Notes under the pieces: generated by a model
Databases searched by the model: none
Told to the model about the DNA's origin: nothing
Seen by the model: the letters and a program-made list of their open reading frames with translations, nothing else
Translations under genes and position numbers: made by a program
Assembly: GCA_040753795.1 (NCBI GenBank)
Contig: JBFMDX010000003.1
Location: 248,001 to 312,000, forward strand
Length of the DNA: 64,000 bases
Reading direction: 5' to 3'
Source of the DNA: Thermodesulfobacteriota bacterium
Lineage (GTDB): Bacteria > Desulfobacterota > Desulfobacteria > Desulfobacterales > Desulfosudaceae
Part shown: positions 8,892 through 19,031 of the stretch, piece after piece
How the letters are laid out: each line of letters starts with the position of its first letter
Numbering within the stretch: the first letter of the stretch is position 1

Positions 8892-9279
8892 TCGCTGTTC
8901 CTTAAACTTATGATACGATAATTTTTTAATTCGCCCCTGCTTTTGGAATTATGTTGGAAGGAGTTAATTTTCTGAGGCCGAATAAGTCAAAAGCTAAACT
9001 TTTAACTTTTAATAAATTCTCGTCGCAATCCTACCATTTGTCAAGTTTTTTTCTTATTACAACCTAAAAGTTAATCCCTATCATTTGTGTTGATTTCTCC
9101 TCCCCGAGCAGGTATTCTTCTTATTAATTAGGGGGCATCACAGGGCCTTTACGCGATTCCCGAAGATTGAAGCGTAATCCGTCCCTGATGAGCGTTTATG
9201 CTGCTTCGTCATAAATACCGATTCGGCCTTGCCATTGATCGGCGATGACGGTAGCCATCTCTATTTTAAAGACAACGAG
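8892..9279 (+). other. Divergent AT-rich intergenic region
   Basis: This stretch separates the minus-strand corrinoid operon from the plus-strand kinase. It is clearly AT-richer than its surroundings, with homopolymer T and A runs, so promoters for both directions probably lie here. I see no convincing -35/-10 pair, no -24/-12 element, no copy of the element found at 13597 and 24556, and no small gene. Confidence 0.5.
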
Positions 9280-12081
9280 ATGAAGTCAATTCTCATTAAA
9301 GCATTTTCCGCCTTGCGCCGGCTTTTCGCCGCGGACGCCGGTTCCTGTTCCGGGAAAAATCGGAAAGCCGTGCTCCCCGAATCCGTGGACAAAGACGCCG
9401 ATACCCGGCTGATTCTCAAATCGACCAGCATCATGCTGGCCGTCCTGGACCGCGATGTCTGTTTTACCTACGTCAGTCCCTCTTATGAACGGTTCCTGGG
9501 TTACATCCCGGATGAATTGATCGGGAAATCAGGGCTTGATCTCATTCACCCGGACGACCTGGACCGGTTGTTGGCCATTCTGGCCAAGGGGGTAGCCGGC
9601 GTCATCGACGACGTCAAGCTGATCACCTACCGGGCCATCCACAAAAACGGCGGGATTCGATATATCCGATCTTCTTTTGACTCTTTCCGGGACGGGCAGG
9701 GCAACCTTGAAAAAATCATCGCCGTGGGTGACGATATTACCGAACGCATGGCCATTGAATCCGCCCTGGCGGAAAGCGAGCAGCGGTTAAGGGCGATAAT
9801 GGACACCGTGCCTCTGGTTATTTCCGAAATCGACTGCGCCGGAAGATTCCAGTTCGTCAACAATGCCTATGCCCGGATCTTCGGGTACACATCGGACGAT
9901 TTAAAAACCATGAGCATCAGGGACTTGGCCGTGTCCCGGCGGGAAGGCGACCGCCTGATGGCGATGCTGGAAGAACTGGCCGCGGAGCAGCCGCCGCCCC
10001 TGCCCTGGGAAGGGCGCAACCGCGCCAAAAGCGGCAAGATCCTGGATGTGGTGGTGGACTGGGATTACAAACGAGACGAGCGGGGGCAGGTCACGGGATT
10101 CATCACGGCCATCTCCGATGTCTCGGAAGCAAAAAAAACGGAAGACGCCCTGCGACAGAGCCAGCAACGCTATCAGGCCATGTTCAATAACGTCCCCGCC
10201 GGCGTGGCGGTCTACCAGCCGGTCGACGACGGTCGTGATTTTGTATTAATCGATTTCAACAACGCCGCGGAACAGATTGAAAACATATCCCGGGAAGCAA
10301 TCATCGGCAGAAAAGTCAGTGACGTTTTCCCCGGCGTGAAATCCTTCGGTCTCTTCGAGGTCCTGCAGCGGGTTAACGAGACCGGCCGGCCGGAGCAGCA
10401 TCCGGTTGCCCTGTATCAGGACGACCGGATCAGCAGCTGGCGAAAAAACTTTGTCTACAAGCTGCCCAGTGGTGAAATTGTGGCGCTTTACATCGACGAA
10501 ACCGATCGCGTCCGGATCGAGGAAGCAAGGCGGGAAAGCGACGCCCGGTTCCGTTCCCTGGTGGAGTATTCCGCTGATCATGTTTTCATGATCAACCACG
10601 AAGGTGAGTACCTGTTCAGCAACGACCGCCTGAACCGGAACGACTTTTTGGGGAAGGAACCGCTGGCCGGCAAACCGCTTGAAGCCGCCTATCCTCCGGA
10701 ACTGGCCGCCCGTTTCCGGCGTCTGGTGGCCCATGTTTTCAAACACGGCAACGTCACGTCCTTTGAACACGAGATAAGGGAGCCGGGCGGTCTGTTCGTC
10801 TATCTGAATACCCTTTACCCTATTTACAAAAACGGCAGGACCTGGGCCGTGGGCGGCATCAGCCGCGACATTACCACCCGCAAACGATACGAGCAGGAGC
10901 TACAGCAGAAGACGCGGGAACTGGAAAGGACCGTCGAGGAACTGCGCCAGACCCAGCGCCGGATCATCGACCAGGAGCGACAGCGGGCATTGTCACTGAT
11001 GGCCAGCGGCATCGCTCACGATTTCAACAATTCCCTGACATCCATCCAGGGGATTTCCGATCTGCTACTCCAGACGCCGGAAAAAATGAACAACCCCAAA
11101 ACCGTCAAAGACTATATCACCCTGATCAACAACGCGGCCAGGGATGCGGCCCAGATCGTCCGGCGCTTGAGAAAATTTTACCGTCCCGGCGACAACGAAC
11201 CGATCGGATCGGTTGACGTCAATGCCTTGATCGAGGAAGCCCTTGCCCTCACGGAACCCGTTTGGAGGAGCAAGGCCCAGGCCAGGGGCGCTTTTATCAC
11301 CATTGAGAAAGACCTGGAAGACAAGGCCGCCATCACAGGAAACCGGGCTGAAATTCATGACGTCATCACCAACCTGATATTTAACGCCGTCGATGCCATG
11401 CCCCAGGGCGGAACCCTGCGGCTTCTCACCCGCCGGGACGGCGAATGGCTGGAGATTATCGTCAATGACAGCGGTATCGGCATGGACAGCAACGTTCGCG
11501 CGCAATGCCTTAACCCCTTTTTCACCACCAAGGGAGAGGCCGGCAGCGGCCTGGGCCTGGCTACGGTCCAGGGAATCATCACCCGGCACGGGGGAGAGAT
11601 CAGGATTGAAAGCGCGCCGGGCCGGGGAACGACTTTCGTGCTGCGCCTGCCGGCATCAATCCATAAACAGGTGCCGGCACCGGCCAGGCAGTCACCGGGA
11701 GGCACCCTCCCACCGCTCAACATTCTCATTGTTGATGACGAGGAGCATCAGCGCCTCCTGCTGCAAAAATATCTGCAAAAGGATAACCACCGGATTCAGA
11801 CCGCCAGCAACGGTGAAGACGGCATGCGCAAGTTCAGTGAAGACCGTTATGACCTGGTCATTACCGATCTGGCCATGCCCAATTTGAGCGGCACCGCCCT
11901 GGCCCGCGATATCAAGCGCAATGCGCCGGACAAACCGGTTATCCTGTTGACCGGATTCGGCGATATGCCGGACACAATCAAGGAAAACCAGGATATCGTT
12001 GATCTGGTCATCACCAAGCCGGTCACGCTGGCGCGGCTCCGGGAAGCCATTTCGCAGTTGATTTATGAAAGAGAAGGATGA
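9280..12081 (+). CDS. Multi-PAS hybrid sensor histidine kinase with receiver
   Basis: A soluble protein of about 933 residues, with no membrane segment seen. Four PAS-like modules are recognisable from their starts (IMLAVLDRDVCFTYVSPSYE; LVISEIDCAGRFQFVNNAY; AGVAVYQPVDDGRDFVLIDF; DHVFMINHEGEYLFSNDRL). A coiled coil leads to the phospho-acceptor H580 in GIAHDFNN, an ATPase domain with N-box NLIFNAVDAMP and GIGM/GLGLATVQG boxes, and a C-terminal receiver with D863 in ITDLAMPN. It probably senses a cytoplasmic redox or small-molecule signal and phosphorylates the activator encoded next. The ATG at 9280 is preferred to the in-frame TTG at 9229, though its ribosome site is weak. Confidence 0.88.
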   Translation: MKSILIKAFSALRRLFAADAGSCSGKNRKAVLPESVDKDADTRLILKSTSIMLAVLDRDVCFTYVSPSYERFLGYIPDELIGKSGLDLIHPDDLDRLLAILAKGVAGVIDDVKLITYRAIHKNGGIRYIRSSFDSFRDGQGNLEKIIAVGDDITERMAIESALAESEQRLRAIMDTVPLVISEIDCAGRFQFVNNAYARIFGYTSDDLKTMSIRDLAVSRREGDRLMAMLEELAAEQPPPLPWEGRNRAKSGKILDVVVDWDYKRDERGQVTGFITAISDVSEAKKTEDALRQSQQRYQAMFNNVPAGVAVYQPVDDGRDFVLIDFNNAAEQIENISREAIIGRKVSDVFPGVKSFGLFEVLQRVNETGRPEQHPVALYQDDRISSWRKNFVYKLPSGEIVALYIDETDRVRIEEARRESDARFRSLVEYSADHVFMINHEGEYLFSNDRLNRNDFLGKEPLAGKPLEAAYPPELAARFRRLVAHVFKHGNVTSFEHEIREPGGLFVYLNTLYPIYKNGRTWAVGGISRDITTRKRYEQELQQKTRELERTVEELRQTQRRIIDQERQRALSLMASGIAHDFNNSLTSIQGISDLLLQTPEKMNNPKTVKDYITLINNAARDAAQIVRRLRKFYRPGDNEPIGSVDVNALIEEALALTEPVWRSKAQARGAFITIEKDLEDKAAITGNRAEIHDVITNLIFNAVDAMPQGGTLRLLTRRDGEWLEIIVNDSGIGMDSNVRAQCLNPFFTTKGEAGSGLGLATVQGIITRHGGEIRIESAPGRGTTFVLRLPASIHKQVPAPARQSPGGTLPPLNILIVDDEEHQRLLLQKYLQKDNHRIQTASNGEDGMRKFSEDRYDLVITDLAMPNLSGTALARDIKRNAPDKPVILLTGFGDMPDTIKENQDIVDLVITKPVTLARLREAISQLIYEREG

Positions 12082-12121
12082 CCCGTACCCCAAAAGCACA
12101 TACGAAAGCAATGGCAGAAAC

Positions 12122-13552
12122 ATGACCACCATACTCATTATCGATGACGAACCATCCATTTGCATGCTGCTGGCGGAAACCGTGTCCCAGGAAGGCTGGA
12201 CTCCCGTGTTCGCTCATACGCTTGCGGAAGCCCGGGACAAAACGACCACCGAAACTATTGACATTGTCCTGCTGGATATTCATCTTCCCGACGGCAGCGG
12301 CCTGGAATCCGTATCCGCCTTTGTCAGCAGCCCCGGATCTCCGGAAGTCATCATCATCACCGGCTACGGTCATTCGGATGCGGCCGGCCTGGCGCTGGAG
12401 CACGGCGCCTGGGACTATATTGAAAAACCGATCAACATTAAAAAAATCATCCTGTCCATCCGTCGCGCCCTGCAATTCCGTCAGGCCAAACAGGACGGGA
12501 AAAAAAGCCGGGTACTCAAGCGCAACGGAATTGTCGGAATCAGCCAGGCCATCAACGAATCACTGGAACAGATGGCCGAAGCGGCCGAAGGGGAACACAG
12601 CGTTCTGCTGACCGGTGAAACCGGCACCGGCAAGGAACTTTTCGCCCGGGCCATTCATATGAACAGCCAGCGCGCGGAACAGAACTTCATGGTGGTGGAC
12701 TGCACCGCGCTCAGCGAAACCCTGATCGAAAGCAGCCTCTTCGGCCATGTCAAAGGCGCTTTTACGGACGCCGGGAGGGATCGCGACGGTCTGATCAAAC
12801 TGGCCCACCGGGGCACGCTGTTTCTGGATGAAGTCGGCGAACTGCCCCTGGAAATACAGAAAAAATTCCTGCGGGTCCTGGAAGAGAAAAAGTTCCGGCC
12901 GGTCGGCAGCACCGTGGAGCTGAAAAGCGATTTCCGCCTGATTTCAGCCACCAACCGGAACCTGGAGGCAATGGTCGACGCCGGCACCTTCCGCAGCGAT
13001 CTGCTTTATCGCATCAAATCACAGAAACTGGTGCTGCCGCCCCTGCGGAGCCGGAAAGAAGATATTCCCGAGCTGGTCAACCATTACCAGGCCAGAATAT
13101 GCCGCCGACTGGCCATTCCGCCCAAAACCATCCACCCGGAGTTCCTGCAGTGCCTGTGCGACTATGACTGGCCGGGAAACGTCCGGCAACTGGTCAATCT
13201 GCTGGATCAGGTCATCTGTTCGGCCAGAACGACCGCGGCCCTGTTTCACAAGCACCTGCCGGTGGAAATTCGCTCGGCCGTCATCCGGCAGCAGACCCAG
13301 CCCGGGAGAGTGGTTATTGCCCCTGGCGGAAAGGAGCCGGAACCTGCTAAAGCGGCCGGAAACAGTCTGCCGAACTGGCAGGATTTCAGGAAAACTGCCC
13401 TGGAAGACGCGGAAACAGAGTATTTCAACCGCCTGTTATCCGTAACCCAGGGTGATATCAAACAGATGGTAAAAATCGCCGACATGAGCAAATCCAGGAT
13501 TTACGGCCTGATCAACAAACATAATCTCACTCAGAAAAAAATTTCCGGTTGA
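12122..13552 (+). CDS. NtrC-family sigma-54 response regulator
   Basis: A 476-residue regulator with three domains. The receiver has D52 in LLDIHLPDGSG. The AAA+ domain has Walker A GETGTGKE (165-172), a sigma-54 contact loop reading GAFTDA (212-217; the usual form is GAFTGA, and this variant is known in the family) and Walker B LFLDEVGEL. The C-terminus has a Fis-type helix-turn-helix (GDIKQMVKIADMSKSRIYGLI). It follows the hybrid kinase closely and is its likely partner. Two -24/-12 promoters lie downstream, each preceded by the same inverted-repeat element, making this protein the best candidate for their activator. The ATG at 12122 is chosen because the receiver begins there; an upstream in-frame ATG at 12065 overlaps the kinase gene. 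Confidence 0.9.
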   Translation: MTTILIIDDEPSICMLLAETVSQEGWTPVFAHTLAEARDKTTTETIDIVLLDIHLPDGSGLESVSAFVSSPGSPEVIIITGYGHSDAAGLALEHGAWDYIEKPINIKKIILSIRRALQFRQAKQDGKKSRVLKRNGIVGISQAINESLEQMAEAAEGEHSVLLTGETGTGKELFARAIHMNSQRAEQNFMVVDCTALSETLIESSLFGHVKGAFTDAGRDRDGLIKLAHRGTLFLDEVGELPLEIQKKFLRVLEEKKFRPVGSTVELKSDFRLISATNRNLEAMVDAGTFRSDLLYRIKSQKLVLPPLRSRKEDIPELVNHYQARICRRLAIPPKTIHPEFLQCLCDYDWPGNVRQLVNLLDQVICSARTTAALFHKHLPVEIRSAVIRQQTQPGRVVIAPGGKEPEPAKAAGNSLPNWQDFRKTALEDAETEYFNRLLSVTQGDIKQMVKIADMSKSRIYGLINKHNLTQKKISG

Positions 13553-13570
13553 GAACGTTCCTTCAGCGAG

Positions 13571-13597
13571 TGCCCGACCGGAACGGGCAGGGGTTTT
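13571..13597 (+). terminator. Possible weak terminator after the response regulator
   Basis: A perfect 6-bp stem (TGCCCG/CGGGCA) with a 7-base loop lies 18 bp after the regulator stop codon and is followed by GGGGTTTTG. The T-run is short, so termination may be partial. Confidence 0.3.
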
Positions 13598-13636
13598 GTC
13601 TAATGATTCAGGACACTGTTCCAAATTTTCTGGAAA
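13597..13636 (+). promoter_or_regulatory. Putative enhancer element, copy 1
   Basis: Two adjacent inverted repeats: TGTC-N11-GACA at 13597-13615, then TTCCA-N7-TGGAA just after it. The same arrangement recurs at 24556-24595. The first 19 bases differ only at one position (TAATGATT versus TAACGATT). It lies 226 bp upstream of the -24 GG at 13823, a typical distance for an activator site of a sigma-54 promoter. The intervening DNA is not conserved between the two copies. Confidence 0.65.
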
Positions 13637-13745
13637 AGCCCCGGGCGGCCGGCAAGGCCGCAAACACTTGCCAGTCAAGGATTCAGCCGAATTTCTCCGG
13701 ACGGGATGAACAGCGGTGTCCGGCCCCCCGGACGGCGTGTCTGGC

Positions 13746-13767
13746 CGGCAGCATCTTGCCGCTTTTT
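13746..13767 (+). terminator. Rho-independent terminator-like hairpin
   Basis: Stem CGGCA/TGCCG with a 6-base loop, followed by C and five T. It would end transcripts from the kinase-regulator operon before the next promoter. Confidence 0.45.
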
Positions 13768-13822
13768 CTGGAATAACACAACTATTTGTTTTTCATATAA
13801 TTTTTACCCAAAACCCCCTCAA

Positions 13823-13836
13823 GGCACAATTATTGC
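13823..13836 (+). promoter_or_regulatory. Sigma-54 promoter of chemosensory block 1
   Basis: GGCAC at 13823-13827 and TTGCT at 13833-13837 put the invariant GG and GC exactly ten bases apart, as in the sigma-54 consensus. The gene start at 13890 is about 55 bases further on. The same motif occurs before block 2. Confidence 0.75.
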
Positions 13837-13889
13837 TGTGGTAAGGTCGCTGTTTGAATAACAATGCATATTGATGAGGACGCATTCAC

Positions 13890-14288
13890 ATGATCGTATA
13901 TGCAGACTTATGTCGACCCGACCACCACAAAAACGGCCTGGAAAAACTGATGCGTCAGAAATTACCCGGCCGGGCGGAATATATCCACGGACTGGATGAA
14001 CTGAAAAATCGACTTCGGGCATCGCTATACAATATCGACATCATGGTCATCCATGTCGGTGATTCCTCGCCGATAAAGGAACTCCTTGAACATCAGAACG
14101 ACTTAAAAGAACTGAATATCATTCTGATCATTAACGAAATCGCCTCCAACGAACGAATCGCGCAACTACTCAAGCTGTATCCGCGATACATGACCTTTGA
14201 CCCGGCCGATCAGATTGTCATGTCCCTTCTGGAACACCGGCTCAGAGAAAAAGAGCAGCCGTTTAAAACCGCCGCGAATACCAACTGA
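13890..14288 (+). CDS. Receiver-like protein lacking the phosphorylation site
   Basis: A 132-residue protein I do not recognise as a named family. Alternating hydrophobic strands and helices (IVYADL; DIMVIHVGDSS; LNIILIINEI; RYMTFD) resemble a CheY-like receiver fold. The acidic pair after the first strand is absent, and the third strand ends in HVGD rather than a canonical D. If it is a receiver relative, it is a pseudo-receiver that binds partners without phosphorylation. It is the first gene after the sigma-54 promoter, with GAGGA nine bases before the ATG, and is followed 27 bp later by a STAS-domain gene. Confidence 0.6.
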   Translation: MIVYADLCRPDHHKNGLEKLMRQKLPGRAEYIHGLDELKNRLRASLYNIDIMVIHVGDSSPIKELLEHQNDLKELNIILIINEIASNERIAQLLKLYPRYMTFDPADQIVMSLLEHRLREKEQPFKTAANTN

Positions 14289-14314
14289 TTTTACCGGCAG
14301 GGGGGAAGCAGTGT

Positions 14315-14638
14315 ATGGGAGAAATCATTCTTCACAGTGACTGCCTGATCAACCGGGCGGGGGAACTCCACCGGCTTTTTCTTCATCTGCTGGCCGGCGC
14401 CGATGAACAGGTGGAAATCGACATGTCGGCGACCGGCAGATGTGACGTCTCGTTTTTCCAGTTACTATGCTCCGCCTGTCGCAGCTATTTCCACGACCAC
14501 AAAAGAATCGTACTGACAGCACCACTGCCTCCCGCCCTTTCCGAACAATTCAGGAAAGCCGGCTTTCACCTGGCCTGTTCCACCTGCGGCCAGACCGGAT
14601 GCCCGTTGAAGGGAGCGCTGTCCCCTGATAACTCATAA
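14315..14638 (+). CDS. STAS-domain protein
   Basis: A 107-residue single-domain protein with the STAS pattern of anti-sigma-factor antagonists and related regulators: an acidic strand (VEIDMSATGRCDVSFFQLLCSA), a helix, then RIVLTAPLPPALSEQFRKAGF. In SpoIIAA-type members a serine follows the aspartate loop; here the equivalent position reads DVSFFQ, so the serine is present. Its C-terminal CSTCGQTGCP could bind metal. STAS proteins in chemosensory clusters are thought to be protein-interaction modules; its partner may be the pseudo-receiver just upstream. Confidence 0.7.
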   Translation: MGEIILHSDCLINRAGELHRLFLHLLAGADEQVEIDMSATGRCDVSFFQLLCSACRSYFHDHKRIVLTAPLPPALSEQFRKAGFHLACSTCGQTGCPLKGALSPDNS

Positions 14639-14750
14639 ACGATTCGAGGCCCGGGGGTGAGCGGGCTCGAAGAGCAGACGGAAAAATCAATCCGTTAAAA
14701 AGATACATCTGACAAGCACAAACCCATTAACATCATCAATCGGCCCGGAC

Positions 14751-16859
14751 ATGACCAAAGAATTCAAAGCCAGACAGATATTTATCGAAGAAGCCCGGGA
14801 TGAGCTGCTGCCGGAACTGGAAAACGCCCTCCTGGAACTGGGCGGCCATCCGGATGATCCGGCGCTGATCAACCGGGTTTTCCGCGCCCTGCACACCCTC
14901 AAGGGCTCCGGCGCCATGTTCGGTTTTGACCGGCTCTCCGGACTGGCCCACGAAATGGAAACGGTCTTTGACAATGTCCGCAACGGTCTCTACCGGGTTA
15001 CCAACCCGCTGGTGGAACTGACCCTGACGGCCAAGGATCAGTTTCATCTGCTGGTTAATGATCCGGAGTCCGTTAGCGCCCAGACGATTCAGGACCTGGC
15101 CCGGGCCTTCCGGGACATGGATGCGGACAAGACACCGGCCGGCAGCGCCCAGGACGGTCGCGCGACTGCAGACAGCCCGGCCGATCCGCAGTCCTGGGCG
15201 GTCTATCACATCCGTTTCAAACCGCGGCCCGGGATTTTCAGCACCGGGACCAATCCGCTTTTCCTGCTGGATGAATTAACCGAGCTGGGCGTGACGCGCG
15301 TTATCGCCCATGCCGGCGGCATCCCCCTTCTGGAAGCCATGGACCCGGAGGCATGCTATGTCTGGTGGGATATCCTCCTGGCCACGGACCGGGGAATCAA
15401 CGCCATAAAAGACGTGTTCATATTCGTGGAAGGCGACTGCGAATTAACGATTGATGTTATTGCCGATCATGTGCAACCGGGTCATGAGTCACCGGTTTTC
15501 GAGGAACTGGGGCGGCGGCTGCTGGAGGAAGAGACCATCGGCCTGGAGACCCTGCGCCAGGCCTTTATCGACAAGATACGTTCCACGGACGGAAAAGACA
15601 TCGTTGCGGAAAACATTCAGCGGCCGGCCGCGACCGGAGGCCCGGACCGGACTTTAACCGACCGGCGTTCCGGGAAAGACCGCCGCGGCGAGCCCAGGTC
15701 CATATCCAGCATGCGGGTCCAGGCCGTCAAACTGGATCAACTGGTCAACCTGGTCGGGGAACTGGTCATCGCTCAGACCCGTCTCTCCCGGCTGGCAATT
15801 GAAAAAGACGATCCGGCCCTGGCGGAAATCGCCGAAACCATTGAACGTTTAAGCAATGACCTGCGGGAAAACACGCTGGATATCCGCATGCTGCCCATCG
15901 GCGCCAGTTTTGGAAAATTCAAGCGCGTCGTCTGGGACCTGTCGTCCCAGCGGGGGAAAACGGTGGAACTGGTCACCGAGGGCGCGGCCACTGAACTGGA
16001 CAAGACCGTTATCGAACGACTGGATGATCCCCTGGTACACCTGCTGCGGAACAGCATCGACCACGGCATTGAACCCACGGAAGAACGGCGCCGGGCGGGA
16101 AAGCCGCCCCAGGGTAAAATTATCTTCTCCGCCGAGCATTCCGGCGGGCATGTCATCATCACCATATCCGATGACGGCCGCGGCATTGACCCGGACGCCG
16201 TCAGGGCCAAAGCCGTTGAAAGAGGTCTCCTGAACCCTGACGCGACCCCGGACGAAAAAGAACTGTTCAACTTCATCTTTGAACCCGGCTTTTCCACCGC
16301 CAGCCAGGTTACCGATCTGTCCGGCCGGGGGGTCGGCATGGACGTCGTCAAGCAGAGCATCACCGCCCTGCGGGGCAAAGTAACGGTCGCCAGCGAAAAA
16401 GGACGGGGCACCACCGTTACCATGAAACTGCCCCTGACCCTGGCCATTATCGATGGTCTCCAGGTCCGCATCGGCGGGGAAAACTTCATTGTACCGCTGG
16501 CCGTGGTCAGCGAATGCCTGGAGTTGGCCGGCGGCAAAAACGGTTCCCGGGAAAACCGGCTCATCAACCTGCGGGATCAACTGGTCCCTTTTCTTAACCT
16601 GCGGGAGTGGTTTTCCATCAGCGGATCACCGCCGGGCAATGAACAGGTAGTGATTGTCTCCTCGGAAAAGGCCCTGGTCGGACTGGTCGTTGACGAGGTC
16701 ATCGGCCTGCAGCAGACGGTCATTAAAAACCTGGGCGCGGCCTACAAGGACATAAAGGGCATTTCCGGCGCCACCATCCAGGGAGACGGCAGCATTGCCC
16801 TGATCCTGGACGTGGATCTGCTGGTCCAGGAAGCGGAGGAAAGAGCCGGAACCCCTTAA
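14751..16859 (+). CDS. cheA: Chemotaxis histidine kinase CheA
   Basis: A 702-residue CheA. The N-terminal HPt domain carries phospho-acceptor His48 in [11 protein letters not shown]2-like alpha/beta region (about 145-245) precedes the dimerisation domain ([20 protein letters not shown]), the ATPase domain with N434 in [16 protein letters not shown] and GRGVGMDVV, and a C-terminal CheW-like regulatory domain. It autophosphorylates under receptor control and passes phosphate to CheY and CheB. It is followed by two receptor genes in the same orientation. Confidence 0.97.
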   Translation: MTKEFKARQIFIEEARDELLPELENALLELGGHPDDPALINRVFRALHTLKGSGAMFGFDRLSGLAHEMETVFDNVRNGLYRVTNPLVELTLTAKDQFHLLVNDPESVSAQTIQDLARAFRDMDADKTPAGSAQDGRATADSPADPQSWAVYHIRFKPRPGIFSTGTNPLFLLDELTELGVTRVIAHAGGIPLLEAMDPEACYVWWDILLATDRGINAIKDVFIFVEGDCELTIDVIADHVQPGHESPVFEELGRRLLEEETIGLETLRQAFIDKIRSTDGKDIVAENIQRPAATGGPDRTLTDRRSGKDRRGEPRSISSMRVQAVKLDQLVNLVGELVIAQTRLSRLAIEKDDPALAEIAETIERLSNDLRENTLDIRMLPIGASFGKFKRVVWDLSSQRGKTVELVTEGAATELDKTVIERLDDPLVHLLRNSIDHGIEPTEERRRAGKPPQGKIIFSAEHSGGHVIITISDDGRGIDPDAVRAKAVERGLLNPDATPDEKELFNFIFEPGFSTASQVTDLSGRGVGMDVVKQSITALRGKVTVASEKGRGTTVTMKLPLTLAIIDGLQVRIGGENFIVPLAVVSECLELAGGKNGSRENRLINLRDQLVPFLNLREWFSISGSPPGNEQVVIVSSEKALVGLVVDEVIGLQQTVIKNLGAAYKDIKGISGATIQGDGSIALILDVDLLVQEAEERAGTP

Positions 16860-16909
16860 ACCGGATCCGGTGTCCCGGGATCCGGAACAGCGGAAAAGGA
16901 AGTAAAAAA

Positions 16910-18985
16910 ATGAAAAATATTTCCGTAGCCAAAAAGCTGGCCATCGGCTTTGGCGCCCTGATCGTGATCATGGGCGTTGTCGGGTTCATCGGCCTGGCTC
17001 AGATGGGGTCGATCCGCGCCGCGCTGAAGGATTTCAGCCGCTGGGGCGATTACGACATGGTCATGAACGAAGATGTCGTTCAGAACGTCATCAAGGTTCA
17101 AAACTGGTTCGACGCCTATATCGCCGACCCGGGAACAGACCGTTTCGCCGATCTCCAGAGCGGCCTGCAGGAGGCCATCGACGGCAGCCGGTCCTGGTCC
17201 GAACTGGTTTCCGACGCCCCCCGCCTGAAAGAGCAGGCGGACAAAAGTCTGGAAAACCTCAGCAACCTGAAACAGTCCGCGGAGGAACTGGCCAAAACAT
17301 TCTCGTCTTTGAGCAATATTCGGCGTCAGCAGGAGATGCTGGTTGAACAAATTCTTTCCCGCCTGGATCACGCCATGAAGGAAATCATCGAGCCGGCCAT
17401 CAGTTCCGCCGTGATTGCCAAAGACATTCAGTCCTTCATTGACTGGAACGCCATCGGCACCCTGGCCAACGATGCCATCATCGTCAATACCCTCAAGCTA
17501 CAGGCCGCGGCGCACAGTTACGAGATCAATGGCAATGAAGCCGACTGGAAACAGCTGCAGGAGCATCAGGCCGCGCTGGCCAAAGGACTGGAGGAGTGGA
17601 AAGCGCTCATCACCGATAAGCCCCCCCTGGTGTCCACCTACGAGAACGCCGCCGAAAGCCTGAATACCTTTTCCGGCCTGTCAAACAGTTTTCATGACGC
17701 CTTCCTGTGGGTCAACGATTACAGGAAAGAAACCAGGGGGAAACTGCAAGACCTGGTAGACACCCTGGAAAAGCTGATGGAAGAGGTCATCGACCCGGAA
17801 AAATCGGCCCGTGTGGAAAAGGCCGAGCAGGCATACGGCAGTGGACGATTGCTGATTCTGGTCGGACTGATTCTGGCCGTTATGACCGGACTTCTCCTGG
17901 CGGCTCTGCTGACACGGGGAATTACCGGCCCGCTGCGGTCCGTGGTCGCATCGCTGAACGCCATTGCCGACGGCGACCTGACCGTGGCGCCGGCGGTATC
18001 CCAGCAGGATGAAATCGGCCAGCTGGCCGATGCGCAAAGGAACATGATTGACCGGTTGAAAGAGGTGGTCGTCCAGGTCCAGTCCGCTTCCGAAAACGTC
18101 GCTTCCGGCAGCGAGGAGATGAGTTCTTCTTCCGAGGAACTGTCCCAGGGGGCTACTGAACAGGCCTCCCATCTGGAAGAGGTGACTTCCAGCATGGAAC
18201 AGATGGGATCTAACATCAACCAGAACGCCGACAACGCCGTGGAGACCGAAAAAATCGCCCGGCAGGCGGCCCGGGACGCCGAAGCGGGAGGCCGCCAGGT
18301 GCAGAACACGGTCCGGGCCATGAATGAAATCGCCGGCAAAATCTCCATCATCGAAGAGATCGCCCGGCAGACCAACCTGCTGGCCTTGAACGCGGCCATT
18401 GAGGCGGCCCGGGCCGGAGAAGCCGGTAAGGGATTTGCCGTGGTGGCGGCGGAAGTGAGAAAACTGGCCGAGCGCAGCGGACTGGCGGCCAAGGAAATCG
18501 GAGAGCTGTCGGCCAGCAGCGTGGACGTGGCGAAACAGGCCGGAATCATGCTGGAAAAAATGGTACCGGATATCCGCAGAACCGCCGAACTGGTCCAGGA
18601 AATCAGCGCCGCCTCAAAAGAACAGACGGCCGGCGCGGACCAGATCAACCAGGCCATTTCCCAGCTTGACCAGGTAGTACAGCAAAACGCTTCCTCGGCC
18701 GAAGAGGTCTCCTCCACGGCCCAGGAACTGGCCAGCCAGGCCCAGCAACTGCAAAGCGCGGTAACCTTTTTCAAGGTCGGTGAGTCAACCGGCAAAAAGC
18801 AGGGTTATCTCCGGGCCACAAACGATCCGGGGAAAAGGATACCCGCCCTGACCCCGTCAAAGGCCGGCAATCATCTGGATGAGACGGCTGGCGAAACGCT
18901 ATTGCCCGGAAAAGCAGCCATACGGCAGCCCGTCCCCGGCGCGGCGGTCAACGATAGGGTTGATCATGAATTCGAACGGTATTGA
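16910..18985 (+). CDS. Methyl-accepting chemotaxis protein with helical sensor domain
   Basis: A 691-residue receptor. Membrane segment 1 is at about 9-31 and segment 2 at about 314-336. The roughly 280 residues between are entirely helical, like helical bimodular (HBM) or four-helix sensor domains. A HAMP domain and the conserved signalling hairpin follow (tip [21 protein letters not shown] at about 481-505). The protein ends in a 60-residue flexible tail terminating EFERY, which fits the x-aromatic-x-x-aromatic pentapeptide used to tether CheR or CheB. The ligand is unknown. A long part of its signalling domain is almost the same in DNA as that of the next gene. Confidence 0.95.
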   Translation: MKNISVAKKLAIGFGALIVIMGVVGFIGLAQMGSIRAALKDFSRWGDYDMVMNEDVVQNVIKVQNWFDAYIADPGTDRFADLQSGLQEAIDGSRSWSELVSDAPRLKEQADKSLENLSNLKQSAEELAKTFSSLSNIRRQQEMLVEQILSRLDHAMKEIIEPAISSAVIAKDIQSFIDWNAIGTLANDAIIVNTLKLQAAAHSYEINGNEADWKQLQEHQAALAKGLEEWKALITDKPPLVSTYENAAESLNTFSGLSNSFHDAFLWVNDYRKETRGKLQDLVDTLEKLMEEVIDPEKSARVEKAEQAYGSGRLLILVGLILAVMTGLLLAALLTRGITGPLRSVVASLNAIADGDLTVAPAVSQQDEIGQLADAQRNMIDRLKEVVVQVQSASENVASGSEEMSSSSEELSQGATEQASHLEEVTSSMEQMGSNINQNADNAVETEKIARQAARDAEAGGRQVQNTVRAMNEIAGKISIIEEIARQTNLLALNAAIEAARAGEAGKGFAVVAAEVRKLAERSGLAAKEIGELSASSVDVAKQAGIMLEKMVPDIRRTAELVQEISAASKEQTAGADQINQAISQLDQVVQQNASSAEEVSSTAQELASQAQQLQSAVTFFKVGESTGKKQGYLRATNDPGKRIPALTPSKAGNHLDETAGETLLPGKAAIRQPVPGAAVNDRVDHEFERY
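18069..18770 (+). repeat. Near-identical MCP signalling-domain segment, copy A
   Basis: This stretch and 20214-20915 match closely, with long runs of identical bases, far beyond what protein conservation requires. The sensor halves of the two genes are unrelated. Confidence 0.85.
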
Positions 18986-19031
18986 ATTACCAACAGCATC
19001 GCGTCCGGCAAAAAGGTAAGGAATAACCGCC

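Noticed and set aside
9000-9120. -24/-12 promoter before the hybrid kinase
   Set aside because: No GG-N10-GC with the right surrounding bases in the AT-rich region, and no copy of the shared enhancer element.
17719-18795. 358-codon minus-strand frame opposite the first MCP
   Set aside because: Serine/alanine-rich mirror of the receptor helices; the same mirror frame appears opposite the second MCP.
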